DNA of 64,000 nt from Terrisporobacter othiniensis (GTDB taxonomy: Bacteria; Bacillota; Clostridia; Peptostreptococcales; Peptostreptococcaceae), in assembly GCF_000808015.1 (NCBI RefSeq), contig NZ_JWHR01000038.1:1-64000 (forward strand). Direction: 5' to 3'. Shown here piece by piece: positions 44,228 to 53,771 of the stretch. The notes under the pieces were generated by a model. That model was not told where the DNA came from, did not search any database, and worked only from the letters and a program-made list of their open reading frames with translations. A program made the translations under genes and the position numbers. The stretch's first letter is position 1. Every line of letters starts with the position of its first letter.

Positions 44228-45022
44228 ATGACAGATAAAAAAATGCAAATAAGTTTTTTACCCCAGGATATAGAGCTAATAAGAGGTTTTTTACATGGAA
44301 AGGATTACTCTAATATAATAAGTTATGATAAGACTTTAGATAGTATATATGTAGATATGTATGAAATAAAAGATTGTGATACACTTTGCTCTGGTATTGC
44401 TGATTTAATGATAGGTTTAATAAAAGAAAGAAATCTAAAAGATTACATATGGAAGACTTACACTAATATAAATGAAGAGGATAAAAAAAGTGTATATATA
44501 GAAGCTGTAAGTCTATTTGATAAAAAAGAAGATTTTATAAAAGAAACTATATATAGTAAAGTAAGTGAATTTATTATAGAAAATAATGGCTTAAATTTAG
44601 AGGGATTCTTAAAATTTAGAATGAAAGATTTTATTAGTTATATTTCTATACTAAGTGATATTGCATTAGAAGAGCATCTTATTAAGAGAGATAAAAAGGA
44701 ATTTCTAGATTCATTAAAATATTTTATCGATATACAAGAAGAAAAAATGGGATTATTGCGAATAACAATAATGAAAGATGGTCGTTTTATATTAAGTGAT
44801 GAAAATGGAAATGAAATTGAAAATCTTAATAATGAAGAAATTATTAGTCTTGCTCTTGAAGAAGATTTAAATAATGAGGATATTCTAATAAGTGCAATAA
44901 TGACATTATGTCCTAAAAAAATAGAAATACTTGATAATTCAAATAATAAAAAGTCAAAAGATATTATAGAAATTGTTAATTTATTATTTGAAGGAAAGGT
45001 AACGGTAATATATAGTAATTAA
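44228..45022 (+). CDS. ytxC: YtxC-like sporulation protein
   Basis: Protein of 264 aa resembling YtxC, a poorly characterised sporulation-associated family. Evidence is the overall layout and position: a mixed N-terminal part, the E-N-N-G-L-N-L-E-G-F-L-K-F-R-M-K-D-F block with R-M/L-x-x-Y/F-x-x-x-I spacing typical of the family, and location directly upstream of thrS as in Bacillus. No membrane segment or signal peptide. ATG follows GGAAGGGG. Biochemical function is unknown. Confidence 0.78.
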   Translation: MTDKKMQISFLPQDIELIRGFLHGKDYSNIISYDKTLDSIYVDMYEIKDCDTLCSGIADLMIGLIKERNLKDYIWKTYTNINEEDKKSVYIEAVSLFDKKEDFIKETIYSKVSEFIIENNGLNLEGFLKFRMKDFISYISILSDIALEEHLIKRDKKEFLDSLKYFIDIQEEKMGLLRITIMKDGRFILSDENGNEIENLNNEEIISLALEEDLNNEDILISAIMTLCPKKIEILDNSNNKKSKDIIEIVNLLFEGKVTVIYSN

Positions 45023-45041
45023 TTATTATATTATATTATGG

Positions 45042-45070
45042 TTGAATGATAAATATCTATCTGATATAAT
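45042..45070 (+). promoter_or_regulatory. Promoter of the thrS T-box leader
   Basis: TTGAAT (45042-45047), 17-base spacer, exact TATAAT (45065-45070). Confidence 0.75.
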
Positions 45071-45076
45071 TAAAAT

Positions 45077-45335
45077 TAATTAAAAATAGTGCAATGAAGA
45101 GACTAAGTAGAATAGATTAATTATTTTACAGAGAAGATGAGCCTTGGCTGTGAGCTCGTCGAAAATAATCCTATTTGAAAACTAACTTGGAGCAGAATTT
45201 AGTAGCATTTTGTATGTGAAAGTATTCGGTTGACTACCTTATAGTCATCAAGAGGATATATATTTACTATATATCAACTTGGGTGGAACCACGACATATA
45301 ACTCGTCCCAAATTTTATGGGATGAGTTTTTTTAT
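45077..45335 (+). promoter_or_regulatory. T-box riboswitch controlling thrS (threonine)
   Basis: Leader RNA that senses uncharged tRNA-Thr. The T-box motif GGGTGGAACCACG is at 45281-45293. By alignment with the pheS leader, the specifier codon is ACT (45182-45184) just before AACTTGGAGC. The terminator stem TCCCA/TGGGA with T tract is at 45301-45333; binding of uncharged tRNA favours the antiterminator. Confidence 0.92.
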
Positions 45336-45368
45336 TGTAATAATATAAATTTTATAGGAGGCATAATT

Positions 45369-47288
45369 ATGATTAAAGTTACATTAAAAGACGGATCAGT
45401 AAAGGAATTTGAAAATGAGCTTTCTGTCTTAGAAATTGCAAAATCAATAAGTGAAGGTTTAGCAAGAGCAGTTGTTGCAGCGTCTGTTAATGAGGAGGTA
45501 GTAGGTCTTGACTATGTGGTTAAAGAAGACTGTACATTAAACTTATTCAAATTTGATGATATAGAAGGAAAAGATGTTTTTAGACATACTTCTGCACATA
45601 TGTTAGCGCAAGCTATAAAAAGATTGTATCCAGAAGCTAAATTTGCTATAGGACCAAGTATAGAAAATGGTTTCTACTATGATATAGATTTAGAACAAAG
45701 ATTAACTATGGATGATCTTGCAAAGCTTGAAGCTGAAATGAAGAAAATAGCTAAAGAAGATCAAAAACTTGAAAGATTTGAATTATCAAAAGAAGAAGCT
45801 TTAGCTTGGGCAAAAGAAAATGGTGAAATATACAAAGAAGAATTAATAAATGATCTACCAGAAGGTGAAATAATATCATTCTACAAACAAGGTGATTTCA
45901 CTGATTTATGTAGAGGACCACACTTATTATCTACTAAAAAAGTAAAAGCTGTTAAATTACTTAGTGTAGCAGGTGCTTACTGGCGTGGAGATGAAAAAAA
46001 TAAAATGCTTCAAAGAATTTATGGTATATCTTTTGAAAAGAATAAAGATTTAGAAGAATACCTACATTTATTAGAAGAAGCTAAGAAAAGAGATCATAGA
46101 AAATTAGGTAAAGAATTAGATTTATTTTTTATACCAGAAGAAGGACCTGGATTCCCTCTATTCTTACCAAAAGGTATGGAATTAAAAAATGCTTTATTAA
46201 AATATTGGAGAGAAATACATAGACAAGATGGATATGTGGAAATAGAAACTCCTATTATATTAAATAGACACTTATGGGAGACTTCAGGGCACTGGTACCA
46301 CTATAAAGAAAATATGTACACAGTTCAAATAGATGAACAAGATTTTGCTATAAAACCAATGAACTGTCCAGGCGGTATGTTATTCTATCAAGCAAAACCA
46401 CATTCTTATAGAGATTTCCCTATGAGAGTTGCTGAACTTGGTAGAGTTCATAGACATGAGTTATCAGGAGCTTTACATGGTCTTATGAGAGTTAGAGCTT
46501 TCACTCAAGATGATGCACATATATTCATGTTACCAGAACAAATAAAAGATGAAATAAAAGGTGTTGTAAAACTAATAGACAGTGTATATAAAACATTTGG
46601 ATTTGAATATCACTTAGAATTATCTACTAGACCAGAAGATTCTATGGGTACTGATGAAGAGTGGGAAACTGCTGAAAATGGTTTAAGAGAAGCTTTAGAA
46701 GAATTAAACTTACCTTATGTACTAAATGAAGGTGATGGAGCATTCTATGGACCAAAAATCGACTTCCACTTAAAAGATTGTTTAGGAAGAACATGGCAAT
46801 GTGGTACTATTCAATTAGATATGCAATTACCTCAAAGGTTTGATATATCATACGTTGGACAAGACGGAGAAAAACATAGACCTGTTATGATACACAGAGT
46901 TGCTCTTGGAAGTATAGAAAGATTTATAGGAATATTAATAGAGCAATATGCTGGTAAATTCCCTGTATGGTTAGCTCCAACTCAAGTTAAAATATTACCT
47001 ATATCAGACAAATACATGGATTATGCAAATGAAGTTAAAAAAGCTTTATTTGATGCAGGTGTAAGAGTTGAAATGGATGATAGAGCAGAAAAGATAGGAT
47101 TCAAAATAAGAGAAGCACAACTTCAAAAAGTACCTTACATGTTAGTTGTAGGTGAAAAAGAAGCTGCAGAAAACCAAGTTGCTGTAAGATCAAGAGATAA
47201 AGGTGAAATGGGAAGTATGAGCTTAAATGATTTTGTATCAATGGTAGTAAAAGAAGACGAAGAAAGAGTTAATATAGTTCAAGAATAA
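45369..47288 (+). CDS. thrS: Threonyl-tRNA synthetase
   Basis: Charges tRNA-Thr with threonine (639 aa). Order of domains: TGS (1-62), editing SAD domain with H73-x-x-x-H77 (H-T-S-A-H) and C-R-G-P-H, class II catalytic core with M-N-C-P-G-G-M and R-V-A-E-L-G-R-V-H-R-H, and the C-terminal anticodon-binding domain. The start ATG at 45369 follows AGGAGG; the frame is open further upstream into the T-box but that part is untranslated leader. Regulated by the threonine T-box and ended by a palindromic terminator. Confidence 0.97.
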   Translation: MIKVTLKDGSVKEFENELSVLEIAKSISEGLARAVVAASVNEEVVGLDYVVKEDCTLNLFKFDDIEGKDVFRHTSAHMLAQAIKRLYPEAKFAIGPSIENGFYYDIDLEQRLTMDDLAKLEAEMKKIAKEDQKLERFELSKEEALAWAKENGEIYKEELINDLPEGEIISFYKQGDFTDLCRGPHLLSTKKVKAVKLLSVAGAYWRGDEKNKMLQRIYGISFEKNKDLEEYLHLLEEAKKRDHRKLGKELDLFFIPEEGPGFPLFLPKGMELKNALLKYWREIHRQDGYVEIETPIILNRHLWETSGHWYHYKENMYTVQIDEQDFAIKPMNCPGGMLFYQAKPHSYRDFPMRVAELGRVHRHELSGALHGLMRVRAFTQDDAHIFMLPEQIKDEIKGVVKLIDSVYKTFGFEYHLELSTRPEDSMGTDEEWETAENGLREALEELNLPYVLNEGDGAFYGPKIDFHLKDCLGRTWQCGTIQLDMQLPQRFDISYVGQDGEKHRPVMIHRVALGSIERFIGILIEQYAGKFPVWLAPTQVKILPISDKYMDYANEVKKALFDAGVRVEMDDRAEKIGFKIREAQLQKVPYMLVVGEKEAAENQVAVRSRDKGEMGSMSLNDFVSMVVKEDEERVNIVQE

Positions 47289-47308
47289 TTCATAAAATTA
47301 TAGATGAA

Positions 47309-47343
47309 AATAACCTAGGATTTAAATCCTAGGTTATTTTTTT
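47309..47343. terminator. Bidirectional terminator between thrS and the FtsH-like gene
   Basis: The 15-base arms AATAACCTAGGATTT and AAATCCTAGGTTATT are exactly complementary, with T residues on the right; it serves two converging genes. Confidence 0.9.
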
Positions 47344-48742
47344 AACAAGGCTCTTTTTGGATTAATGACTGTAATTCTTCTAAAGTCATAGTTTCTTTAT
47401 CATGTAGATAATTAGCAACTATGTGTAAATCATTGATATTTTCTTTCATTAGTTTTAGAGTTTCTTTGTAACAATCTGAAACGATTGCATTAGCTTCTTT
47501 CTGTACTTGCTGTGACATAAAAGATTTTGAATTACCTTCTATTGTCATAAATCCTAATTTACTCATACCATATTCGCAAACCATTTGATCTGCAATGTCA
47601 GTAACTTTCTTTAAGTCATCTTTAGCGCCAGTAGAAAGGTGGTTGAATATGATTTCTTCTGCAGCTTTTCCAGCCAGTAATATTTTTATTTTGCCTATTA
47701 ACTCTTCTTTTGTATAAATGTATCTATCTTCATCAGGAAGTTGAAGCACATATCCTAAGGCTTCGCCACGAGGAACAATAGATATTTTCTGTATAGGACA
47801 AATATTTATAATATTACTTACTATTGCATGGCCAGCTTCATGGTAAGATACGATTTTCTTTTCTTTTGCTATTAAGACTGAATTTTTTTGTTCTATACCA
47901 GCAATTACTCTTTCTAGAGCTTTATCAAAGTGATATGAAGTAATTTCACTGCTATTGTCTCTTACTGCAAATATGGCAGCTTCATTAGCGATGTTTGCTA
48001 AATGAGCACCATTAAAACCATGAGTTTTACGAGCTAATAATTTTAAGTCAACTTCTTTATGCAATGGCTTGTTATTTGTATGAACTTTTAAGATTTCATA
48101 TCTACTATTATAGTTAGGTGAATTAATACGTATATGTCTGTCGAATCGTCCAGGTCTTAATAAAGCTTCATCTAATAAATCTAGTCGATTTGTTGCACCA
48201 ACTATTATGATATTATCATCTTTATTAAATCCATCCATTTCTACAAGTAGTTGATTTAATGTTTGATCTTTTTCGTTATTGCTTTCTGAGTGTCTTCTAG
48301 CGCCTATGGCATCAATTTCATCGATAAATATGATGCTAGGAGCTTCTTTTCTAGCTTTTTCAAAGAGAGTTCGAACTCTTTTAGCCCCTACTCCAACATA
48401 TTTTTCAACGAACTCAGATCCAGTTACATTAAAGAATGATGAATCTGTTTCTCCAGCAACAGCGGATGCTAGTAGGGTTTTTCCTGTACCAGGAGGACCA
48501 TAAAATAGTATTCCTTTTGGGATTTTTGCACCCATTTTTATGTATTTGTCGGGAGACTTCATAAAGTCAACTACTTCAAATAGCTCTTCTTTTACTTCAT
48601 CAAGTCCTGCCACATCTCTAAATGTCGTTTTGGGTTTACTGCTATTATGATCCTCAGTGCAGTTTTCTTTTTCCAGTTTTGTCTGAGCAAATACAGGAAC
48701 TGGATTGTTAATTTTTTTCAAAAAGTTATTTATAATATTCAT
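47342..48742 (-). CDS. FtsH-like AAA+ zinc metalloprotease lacking membrane anchor
   Basis: ATP-dependent zinc protease (466 aa) homologous to FtsH but starting only about 40 residues before the AAA domain, with no transmembrane helices or periplasmic domain. Walker A G-P-P-G-T-G-K-T is at 82-89, Walker [10 protein letters not shown], the second region of homology R-P-G-R-F-D-R-H, and the zinc site H-E-A-G-H at 301-305 with the later acidic ligand in K-D-D-L-K-K. All catalytic parts look intact. ATG follows AGAGGTG. Soluble FtsH-type copies accompany a full FtsH in some clostridia; here no membrane partner is in the window. Confidence 0.9.
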   Translation of the reverse strand: MNIINNFLKKINNPVPVFAQTKLEKENCTEDHNSSKPKTTFRDVAGLDEVKEELFEVVDFMKSPDKYIKMGAKIPKGILFYGPPGTGKTLLASAVAGETDSSFFNVTGSEFVEKYVGVGAKRVRTLFEKARKEAPSIIFIDEIDAIGARRHSESNNEKDQTLNQLLVEMDGFNKDDNIIIVGATNRLDLLDEALLRPGRFDRHIRINSPNYNSRYEILKVHTNNKPLHKEVDLKLLARKTHGFNGAHLANIANEAAIFAVRDNSSEITSYHFDKALERVIAGIEQKNSVLIAKEKKIVSYHEAGHAIVSNIINICPIQKISIVPRGEALGYVLQLPDEDRYIYTKEELIGKIKILLAGKAAEEIIFNHLSTGAKDDLKKVTDIADQMVCEYGMSKLGFMTIEGNSKSFMSQQVQKEANAIVSDCYKETLKLMKENINDLHIVANYLHDKETMTLEELQSLIQKEPC

Positions 48743-48920
48743 TGTTAAGCACCTCTGATGGATATAATTATTACTTACTTTATATTTTCCAAAGTTGTAA
48801 AAATTTATTAGGAAAATTAAAAAAATAAACTTTTACATTAAAGAGTATTGTCATAAAAGGCAGCTTAAAAACAGAAAAACTATAATTTTAAAAAATAGAA
48901 AATATTTTATAGAAAAGTAG

Positions 48921-48949
48921 TTGACAAATAGCTCGAATGAGCGTATATT
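48921..48949 (+). promoter_or_regulatory. Promoter of the infC-rpmI-rplT operon
   Basis: Exact TTGACA (48921-48926), 17-base spacer, TATATT (48944-48949). Confidence 0.85.
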
Positions 48950-48955
48950 ATATGG

Positions 48956-49120
48956 AGTAGCAATTGTGACTACAAAAAATAATTAGTAAAACAAGAAGAA
49001 GTCCGTTTCTCGCCTTACGCCACGGGTTAGTAAGGTTAATATAAGTTTAGTTTATGTGTATTCACAAACTAAGTGCAATTTTGACTTATATAGCGGATGA
49101 TATTCAATCATTCGCTTTTT
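48956..49120 (+). promoter_or_regulatory. L20-type leader with terminator upstream of infC
   Basis: Structured leader of about 165 bases between promoter and infC. It contains the CCGTTTCTCGCC...CCACGGG...GTAAGG region with pairing expected of the Firmicutes L20 leader, and ends in a terminator: AGCGGATGA pairs with TCATTCGCT (49092-49116) followed by T residues. Ribosomal protein L20 probably binds it and promotes termination. The bases 48743-48920 hold no gene. Confidence 0.75.
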
Positions 49121-49153
49121 ATTTTATATAAAATAATTTGGAGGTGTCCTACC

Positions 49154-49663
49154 ATTAGTAAAGAATTAACATTGAATGACCAAATAAGAGATAAGGAATT
49201 AAGAATTCTATCTGAAACAGGAGAGCAATTAGGTATAATGTCTTCTAAAGAAGCTCTAGCTATAGCGGCTAGTAAGAATTTAGATTTAGTAAAGATTTCA
49301 CCAAATGCTAAGCCACCTGTTTGTAAAATAATGGACTATGGGAAGTACAAATACGAGCAATCTAGAAAAGAAAAAGAAGCTAGAAAAAATCAAAAGACAA
49401 TAACAGTTAAAGAAATAAGACTTAGACCAGGTATTGAGGCTAATGATTTAAATACAAAAGCAAATAATGCTATTAAATTCCTTAAAAAAGGAGACAAAGT
49501 TAAAGTTGAACTTCGTTTTAGAGGAAGAGAACTAGGACATAAAGATATCGGTAAAGAAGTAATGATTAAATTTATTGATATAGTTAAAGAGTTTGGAGAA
49601 CCAACAAAGGCCCCTGCATTTGAAGGGAACAGCATGGTTGTAATTATAGATCCAAAAAAATAG
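49154..49663 (+). CDS. infC: Translation initiation factor IF-3, AUU start
   Basis: Binds the 30S subunit, checks the start codon and prevents early 50S joining (169 aa). The N-terminal domain begins L-N-D-Q-I-R; the linker is rich in Lys/Glu; the C-domain has L-R-P-G-I-x-x-N-D-L and V-E-L-R-F-R-G-R-E. No ATG, GTG or TTG stands at the right place: TTGGAGGTG (49138-49146) is followed 7 bases later by ATT at 49154, the non-standard start known for infC, through which IF-3 represses its own translation. An ATG at 49097 lies in the leader terminator and is rejected. Confidence 0.93.
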   Translation: MSKELTLNDQIRDKELRILSETGEQLGIMSSKEALAIAASKNLDLVKISPNAKPPVCKIMDYGKYKYEQSRKEKEARKNQKTITVKEIRLRPGIEANDLNTKANNAIKFLKKGDKVKVELRFRGRELGHKDIGKEVMIKFIDIVKEFGEPTKAPAFEGNSMVVIIDPKK

Positions 49664-49690
49664 ATGATTAACTGAGAGGAGGAATTTATC

Positions 49691-49885
49691 ATGCCAAAAA
49701 TGAAAACTCATAGAGGAGCAGCTAAAAGATTCAAGAAAACTGGAAGCGGAAAATTAAAGAGAGCTAAGGCTTTCAAAAGTCATATATTAACAAAAAAATC
49801 ACCTAAGACTAAAATGAACTTAAGACAATCTGCTATAGTTAGCAAAGGTGATGCTGAAAGAATAGCACAATTATTACCATACTAA
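49691..49885 (+). CDS. rpmI: 50S ribosomal protein L35
   Basis: Basic 64-aa protein of the large subunit. The sequence [17 protein letters not shown] is diagnostic, followed by [16 protein letters not shown] site, in the standard infC-rpmI-rplT order. Confidence 0.97.
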   Translation: MPKMKTHRGAAKRFKKTGSGKLKRAKAFKSHILTKKSPKTKMNLRQSAIVSKGDAERIAQLLPY

Positions 49886-49961
49886 GAAGTAATTGACTAA
49901 ACTTAAGTAATAGAATCGAAAATAAAAGACAACACACATAAGAATAAAGGAGGTCATGAAC

Positions 49962-50318
49962 ATGGCAAGAGTAAAAAAAGCAATGAACGCTCGTAAGAAG
50001 CATAAAAAAGTGTTAAAACTTGCAAAAGGATTCAGAGGATCTAGAAGCAAATTATATAGACCAGCAAACAATTTCGTAATGAAAGCATTAAAAAATGCTT
50101 ATATAGGTAGAAAGTTAAAGAAGAGAGACTTCAGAAAACTTTGGATACAAAGAATAAATGCAGCTGCTAGAATGAATGGAATATCTTATTCAAGACTAAT
50201 GAATGGATTAAAATTAGCAGGTGTTGAAGTTAACAGAAAAATGTTATCTGAAATGGCAATAAATGATCCACAAGGATTTGCTAAATTAGTAGAAGTTGCT
50301 AAAGCTAAATTAGCTTAA
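49962..50318 (+). CDS. rplT: 50S ribosomal protein L20
   Basis: Basic rRNA-binding protein (118 aa) needed early in 50S assembly and the autoregulator of this operon. [16 protein letters not shown] and R-G-S-R-S-K-L-Y-R are characteristic. AAGGAGG at 49947-49953 is one to eight bases from two ATGs; the ATG at 49962 has proper spacing and gives the conserved M-A-R-V start, so 49956 is rejected. Confidence 0.97.
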   Translation: MARVKKAMNARKKHKKVLKLAKGFRGSRSKLYRPANNFVMKALKNAYIGRKLKKRDFRKLWIQRINAAARMNGISYSRLMNGLKLAGVEVNRKMLSEMAINDPQGFAKLVEVAKAKLA

Positions 50319-50339
50319 TAACTTCATATAATAAGAATT

Positions 50340-50383
50340 AAAGCATCTATAAAAGACAATAGTCGTTTATGGATGCTTTTTTG
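50340..50383 (+). terminator. Terminator of the infC operon
   Basis: AAGCATC...GAC pairs with GTC...GATGCTT around AATA, followed by T residues. Confidence 0.88.
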
Positions 50384-50539
50384 TATAGATGCTATAAATT
50401 ACTACAATAATAAGATAAAGAATTAAAAATAATTAACATATAATATCTATATTAATATAGTATAATGTTGTTATTGAAGATTAACTATTTTATAATATTG
50501 TATAGCTTAAAATTATATATAAAGGAGGGGTAGACAGAA

Positions 50540-51916
50540 TTGAAAACCATGTTGAAAAAACTGCTTTTAAAAACAAATGCTATGAAGCCGGCGCAAGTAA
50601 TGGTTATAGGATTTGGAGTAGTTATATTATTTGGTGGACTGATATTAAATTTACCCATAGCTACTAAAGATGGAGAAAGTGTTGGATTTTTAAATGCTTT
50701 GTTTACAGCAACTTCTGCTGTATGTGTCACAGGACTAGTTGTAGTAGATACAAGTACTTATTGGAATGAATTTGGCCAATTTGTTATTATAACTTTGATT
50801 CAAATTGGTGGGTTAGGGTTCATGACGATGGCTACAATGTTCTCTTTATTAACAGGTAAGAAAATAAATTTAAGAGAAAGATTATTAATACAAGAATCGC
50901 TGAATCAAAAGGATTTATCAGGTCTTGTAAAACTTACTAGATACATAATTATGATGACATTTGCCATTGAAGGTATAGGTGCATTATTGTTATCTATGGT
51001 ATTTATACCTGAATTAGGTTTACTTAAAGGGATATGGTATAGTATATTTCATGCTATATCAGCTTTTTGTAACGCAGGATTTGATTTAATGGGATCTATA
51101 ACGGGCGAATACTCGTCTTTAATGTGTTTTGTTAGTAATACATTAATAAATTTTGTTATTTGTGGATTAATTATACTTGGAGGAATAGGGTTCCCGGTTT
51201 TATTAGATGTAATAAATAATAAAAAATATTCAAAACTAAATGTACATTCAAAATTAGTTATAAACACAAGTGCAATACTTATTATTATAGGTTTTTTATT
51301 CATATTTATTGCTGAATTTGATAATGCAGGTAGTTTAGGTGGACTTAGTATGAAGGAAAAATTATTATCCTCATTATTCCAATCAGTTACACTTAGAACG
51401 GCAGGATATACTACGATAGATTTAACTTTATTAAAAGAAAGTACACTTTTCCTAATGATAATTTTAATGCTTATAGGTGCATCGCCAGCATCTACAGGTG
51501 GAGGTCTTAAGACAACTACTGTTGCCACATTGTTTTTAACAGTAAAATCATTTATTTTAGGAAAAGAAGATATAGAAGTTTATCAAAGAAGAATAAGTAG
51601 TACAACTGTTAGAAAGTCATTAGGTATTTTCTTTATAGGGGTATTTATAGCACTATTTGGAACTTTAATACTTTCTATTGTGAATCCAGAATTTACATTA
51701 CTAGAATGTAGTTTTGAAGTAATATCAGCATTCGCAACAGTAGGCCTAAGTATAGGTGGTACACCTTCGTTAACAGCTATTGGAAAAATCCTAATAATGA
51801 TATTAATGTTCTTAGGTAGAGTAGGTTCTCTTACTATTTTCATTGCATTACTTTCTAGAAATAATAGAATAAAATCTAAAATTAGATATGCAGAAGGAAA
51901 GATAATCGTAGGATAA
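50540..51916 (+). CDS. ktrB: Ktr/Trk-type potassium transporter membrane subunit
   Basis: Membrane pore of a Ktr potassium uptake system (458 aa) with the four repeated M-P-M units of the TrkH/KtrB family; visible filter-like loops include T-S-A-V-C-V-T-G-L, S-A-F-C-N-A-G-F, V-T-L-R-T-A-G-Y and S-A-F-A-T-V-G-L. Start TTG at 50540 about 10 bases after AAGGAGGGG; the ATG at 50549 is too far from the site. The regulatory RCK protein gene follows after 30 bases. Confidence 0.92.
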   Translation: MKTMLKKLLLKTNAMKPAQVMVIGFGVVILFGGLILNLPIATKDGESVGFLNALFTATSAVCVTGLVVVDTSTYWNEFGQFVIITLIQIGGLGFMTMATMFSLLTGKKINLRERLLIQESLNQKDLSGLVKLTRYIIMMTFAIEGIGALLLSMVFIPELGLLKGIWYSIFHAISAFCNAGFDLMGSITGEYSSLMCFVSNTLINFVICGLIILGGIGFPVLLDVINNKKYSKLNVHSKLVINTSAILIIIGFLFIFIAEFDNAGSLGGLSMKEKLLSSLFQSVTLRTAGYTTIDLTLLKESTLFLMIILMLIGASPASTGGGLKTTTVATLFLTVKSFILGKEDIEVYQRRISSTTVRKSLGIFFIGVFIALFGTLILSIVNPEFTLLECSFEVISAFATVGLSIGGTPSLTAIGKILIMILMFLGRVGSLTIFIALLSRNNRIKSKIRYAEGKIIVG

Positions 51917-51946
51917 CAATTATAAGTTTGAAAGGATGAAAAGCAA

Positions 51947-52609
51947 ATGAAACAATATATAGTTATAGGGTGTGGAAGATTTGGTTCATCTCTTGCCACA
52001 ACCATGAATTTACTAGGTCATCAAGTAATGGCTATAGATAAAAGTGAAGAAATAATTCAAAATTTATCAGATAAAGTTACTCATGTGGCAGCAGTAGATG
52101 TTACAGACGAATATGCTTTAAGATCTTTAGGATTAGGAAATTTTGATGTGGCAATAATAGCAATAGGATCTGACATAAGAGCATCTATAATGGCTACTCT
52201 TATAGCTAAAGAAATGGGTGTAGAGCAAGTAGTATGTAAGGCTAAGGATGAATTACAAGCAAAAGTTTTATATAAAATAGGCGCAGATAGAGTTGTATTC
52301 CCAGAAAGAGATATGGGTATAAGAGTAGCTCATAACTTAGTTTCAGATAATATATTGGATCATATAGAATTAGATCCAGAGTACTCTATAATGGAAATTG
52401 TAACACCTAATAAATGGGTTGGTAAAACATTAGTGGAATTAGATTTAAGAGCTAAATATGAAATTACTATTTTAGCAATTAAAAATGGAGATAAAATAAA
52501 TGTTATTCCTTCACCAGAAGAACAGCTACAAGAAAATAGTATTTTAGTAGTAATAGGTAAAAATAGCAATATAAGCGCTATTGTTACAAAAGATAAAAAT
52601 TCAAAATAG
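51947..52609 (+). CDS. ktrA: Ktr/Trk potassium uptake regulatory protein (RCK)
   Basis: Cytosolic gating ring subunit (220 aa) that binds nucleotides and controls the KtrB pore. The N-terminal RCK/Rossmann fold starts with G-C-G-R-F-G-S-S (residues 8-15); D-K-S is at the end of the second strand, and a C-terminal RCK_C domain follows from about residue 140. Length is that of single-unit KtrA rather than the doubled TrkA. AAAGGATG site. Only 11 bases separate it from the SpoU methyltransferase gene. Confidence 0.93.
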   Translation: MKQYIVIGCGRFGSSLATTMNLLGHQVMAIDKSEEIIQNLSDKVTHVAAVDVTDEYALRSLGLGNFDVAIIAIGSDIRASIMATLIAKEMGVEQVVCKAKDELQAKVLYKIGADRVVFPERDMGIRVAHNLVSDNILDHIELDPEYSIMEIVTPNKWVGKTLVELDLRAKYEITILAIKNGDKINVIPSPEEQLQENSILVVIGKNSNISAIVTKDKNSK

Positions 52610-52620
52610 GAGAACATAAA

Positions 52621-53418
52621 ATGCCTATAAACATAAGTAGTAAAGATAATGAAAAAGTTAAATATACCAAATCATTATTAAAAAGTAAAAATAGACAAAA
52701 AGAGTCAAAATATATAATAGAAGGTTATAGAATTTTAACTTTAGCAATAGAATGTAATACAGACTTAGATTATGTATTTATAAATGAAACTTTTGAAGAA
52801 AAAGAAGAGCATAAAAACTTTTTAAATATATTAGAAGATAATAATATAAAAGTGTTTAAAACTACTAATAAAATATTTAAGGAATTAGTAGATACAGAGA
52901 ATACACAAGGTATTTTGGGTGTAATTAGGTTTAAAGAGAAAAAAATTGAACATAATATTAATCAAGAAGATAAATTTGTGTTAATATTGGATAGAATACA
53001 AGACCCAGGTAATATGGGAACAATAATAAGAACAGCAGATGCAGCAGGTGTAGATGCTATAATTGCATTAAAAGGCTGTGTAGATATATATAATCCAAAA
53101 GTAATTAGATCAACTATGGGTTCCATTTTTGACATGAATATCATACACTGTACTCAAGAAGAATGTTTACAGGAGTTAAAATCTAATAACTTTAAAATAG
53201 TATCTAGTTATCTTAATACTGACAATTACTATCATGAAACAAAATATCATGATAGAACAGCTTTAGTAATAGGTAATGAAGCTAATGGAGTTAATAATGA
53301 CTTGATAGAAGCATCAGATATATTAGTCAAAATACCTATTTATGGCAATGCTGAATCTTTAAATGCAGCTATATCTTCAGCTATATTAATGTACGAAATT
53401 AAAAAATATTTAAGCTAA
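52621..53418 (+). CDS. TrmH/SpoU-family RNA 2'-O-methyltransferase
   Basis: RNA ribose methyltransferase (265 aa), YsgA-like. An N-terminal SpoU substrate-binding domain (about 1-95) precedes the SPOUT catalytic domain with D-P-G-N-M-G-T-I-I-R-T, V-I-G-N-E-A-N-G-V and the knot segment I-P-I-Y-G-N-A-E-S-L-N-A-A-I. The target is probably 23S rRNA or tRNA; not determined. In Bacillus the homologue also lies next to pheS. AGGAG site before ATG. Confidence 0.9.
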   Translation: MPINISSKDNEKVKYTKSLLKSKNRQKESKYIIEGYRILTLAIECNTDLDYVFINETFEEKEEHKNFLNILEDNNIKVFKTTNKIFKELVDTENTQGILGVIRFKEKKIEHNINQEDKFVLILDRIQDPGNMGTIIRTADAAGVDAIIALKGCVDIYNPKVIRSTMGSIFDMNIIHCTQEECLQELKSNNFKIVSSYLNTDNYYHETKYHDRTALVIGNEANGVNNDLIEASDILVKIPIYGNAESLNAAISSAILMYEIKKYLS

Positions 53419-53422
53419 TATG

Positions 53423-53452
53423 TTGAAAATACAATATTATGTATGTTATAAT
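53423..53452 (+). promoter_or_regulatory. Promoter of the pheST T-box leader
   Basis: TTGAAA (53423-53428), 18-base spacer and TATAAT (53447-53452) with an upstream TG. Confidence 0.75.
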
Positions 53453-53459
53453 TGAACAA

Positions 53460-53730
53460 AAACTATATACAAAAAAGCTATGATAGAGAAAAGTATTATA
53501 ATTTAACTTAGGAAAGAGAAAAATACATTTGCTGTGAGTATTTACTAAGTATTTATAAGAAGTTCACTCTGGAGCATTAAAGCTGAACAGAAATCAGTAG
53601 GCTTTAACGTTGAACGCGTTAAGTTTGTTTGAGTGGTTTATTAATATTTTTATTATATTATTAAACTACTAGGGTGGTACCGCGAATTACAGTCTTTCGT
53701 CCCTAGATAGGGATGAAGGGCTTTTTTTAT
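53460..53730 (+). promoter_or_regulatory. T-box riboswitch controlling pheST (phenylalanine)
   Basis: The T-box motif GGGTGGTACCGCG is at 53672-53684; the specifier codon TTC (53563-53565) lies directly before ACTCTGGAGC. The terminator pairs TCTTTCGTCCC with GGGATGAAGGGC and ends in T residues (53692-53729). Confidence 0.94.
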
Positions 53731-53771
53731 TACTTATTTTTAAATTAAATATCATGAAAGGGTGAAAAAAA

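Noticed and set aside
45279-45368. Thirty extra in-frame codons upstream of thrS
   Set aside because: They overlap the T-box motif and terminator; the AGGAGG site places the real start at 45369.
51049-52005. Two minus-strand frames opposite the potassium transporter genes
   Set aside because: Antisense shadows with no start signals; the plus-strand genes have clear family motifs.
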